Shown here: in pieces, positions 7,087 to 7,835 of the stretch
Position numbering within the stretch: position 1 is the stretch's first letter
Layout: the number at the start of each line of letters is the position of its first letter
Made by a program: the position numbers and the translations under genes
The notes under the pieces: model-generated
What the model was told of the DNA's origin: nothing
The model's input: the letters and a program-made list of their open reading frames with translations, nothing else
Database searches by the model: none
Assembly: GCA_938022295.1 (NCBI GenBank)
Contig: CALIDR010000253.1
Coordinates: forward strand, 1-7,835
DNA length: 7,835 nt
Origin: an uncultured Burkholderiaceae bacterium
GTDB lineage: Bacteria; Pseudomonadota; Gammaproteobacteria; Burkholderiales; Burkholderiaceae_C
Direction of reading: 5' to 3'

Positions 7087-7835
7087 GCGGGGACCGCGCG
7101 CGGGATCGGGAACGAGGCCACGAGCACCGTCGACAGCGGGGCCTCGGCGGCGGCGAGCCTCAGGCGCCCGCCGAGCGTGTGCAGGATGCGCGCCGTGATC
7201 CACAGCCCGAGGCCGAGCCGGCCCTCGGCCGAGCGCTCGGTGCCCTGCGCCAAGGCGGCGAGCCTGGCCTCGTCGAGCACGCCGCCGCTGTTGCCGACCG
7301 CGACTTCCCACGCGTCGGCCGGCGGCCGCGACCACACGCGCACGCGGCCCCGCGCGCCGGCGGCGGCGATCGCGTTGAGCGTCAGGTTCAGCAGGACCTG
7401 GCGCACCGGCACCGCGGGCATTGCCGCGCCGGGGGGCATGTGGACGTCCCACTGCAGCGTGCAGCGCGCGTGGTCGGCCTCGGGGCGCAGCAGCAGTTCG
7501 AGGTCGTGCAGGTCGGCCTCGGTCAGCGGGTGGCGCTCGCTGCGCGCCTCGTTGAGCAGCGCCTGCACGGTGGCGTGGACCTGGCGCAGGCCGCGCTCGA
7601 GCAGGTTGAGCGTGCGCTCGCTGGCCTCGTCGAGGCCGCCGCGCAGGCGGCGGTTCTCGATCGCCGCGAGCATGCCGCCCAGCGGGTTGTTGACCTCGTG
7701 CGCGATGCCCGCCGTCAGCTGGCCGATGCTGGCCATGCGTTCGGCCTGCTGCATGTGGCGCTCGAGTTCCTGCTGCGCCGCGATCTGCTCGAGCATCGCG
7801 CCGAAGCTGCGCCCGAGGTCGCCGACCTCGTCGCG
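7083..7835 (-). CDS. Sensor histidine kinase, C-terminal part (HAMP end, HisKA, HATPase_c); 5' end outside window
   Basis: The frame is open to the window edge, so the N-terminal sensor and any membrane segments lie outside. The visible 250 residues begin RDEVGDLGRSFGAMLEQI, the end of a HAMP linker. Next comes the HisKA helix with phospho-acceptor His in GIAHEVNNPLGG (codon 7698-7700), followed by the catalytic domain with N-box LLNLTLNAIAAAG and G2 box GRLGLGLWITARILHTLGG. A HAMP linker implies a membrane receptor. The stop (TGA, 7083-7085) overlaps the response-regulator ATG, which makes this the cognate kinase. The G1 box is odd: where DxGxG is expected, the sequence is GNSGGVLDE, with Asn for the adenine-binding Asp and Val for the second Gly. 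The F-box/ATP-lid region is short. Autokinase activity may be weak, or this may be a subfamily trait. The signal sensed is unknown. Confidence 0.93.

Overview
The sequence is extremely GC-rich, with G or C at almost every third codon position in the genes. Together with the style of the proteins (NtrC-class two-component pair, winged-helix ATPase regulator, IS110 debris), this suggests a high-GC Burkholderiales-type betaproteobacterium. That assignment is inference from composition and gene style; the window has no rRNA, tRNA or other taxonomic marker.

Left region (1-741): the last codons of a possible + strand gene (ends 105), then about 630 bases with no intact gene. This stretch has visibly lower GC than the rest. 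It holds the C-terminal piece of an IS110-family transposase on the minus strand (339-539). A run of small inverted repeats lies downstream of that stop, where some IS110/IS1111 elements encode their guide (bridge/seek) RNA. A further stretch (540-741) resembles the end of another decayed element. I read this as a scar of mobile-element decay.

Small-gene cluster (742-1451, + strand): three short tightly spaced genes of unknown function. The last two overlap by ATGA, and the third has a textbook ribosome binding site that fixes its start.

Regulator and enzyme (1479-5676): a 922-residue minus-strand protein combines an OmpR-type winged-helix DNA-binding domain, a STAND/AAA-type ATPase and a long helical-repeat C-terminus. 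It diverges, across only 64 bases, from a + strand 454-residue NAD(P)-binding oxidoreductase with a C-terminal SAF domain (the 'predicted homoserine dehydrogenase with SAF domain' group, COG4091). A perfect 10-base palindrome sits in the gap. The simplest reading is that the regulator controls the enzyme gene and perhaps itself.

Two-component system (5749-7835, minus strand): a membrane-type histidine kinase (5' end outside the window) overlaps by 4 bases a sigma-54-dependent NtrC-family response regulator with complete REC, AAA+ and Fis-type HTH domains. The kinase has a clearly altered ATP-binding G1 box. The SAF oxidoreductase and the response regulator genes converge on a short gap with an imperfect inverted repeat.

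I saw no CRISPR array, tRNA, rRNA, origin or intact insertion sequence. The most unusual signals are the possible IS110 guide-RNA relic, the degenerate kinase G1 box, the divergent regulator/enzyme pair and the orphan small-gene cluster.
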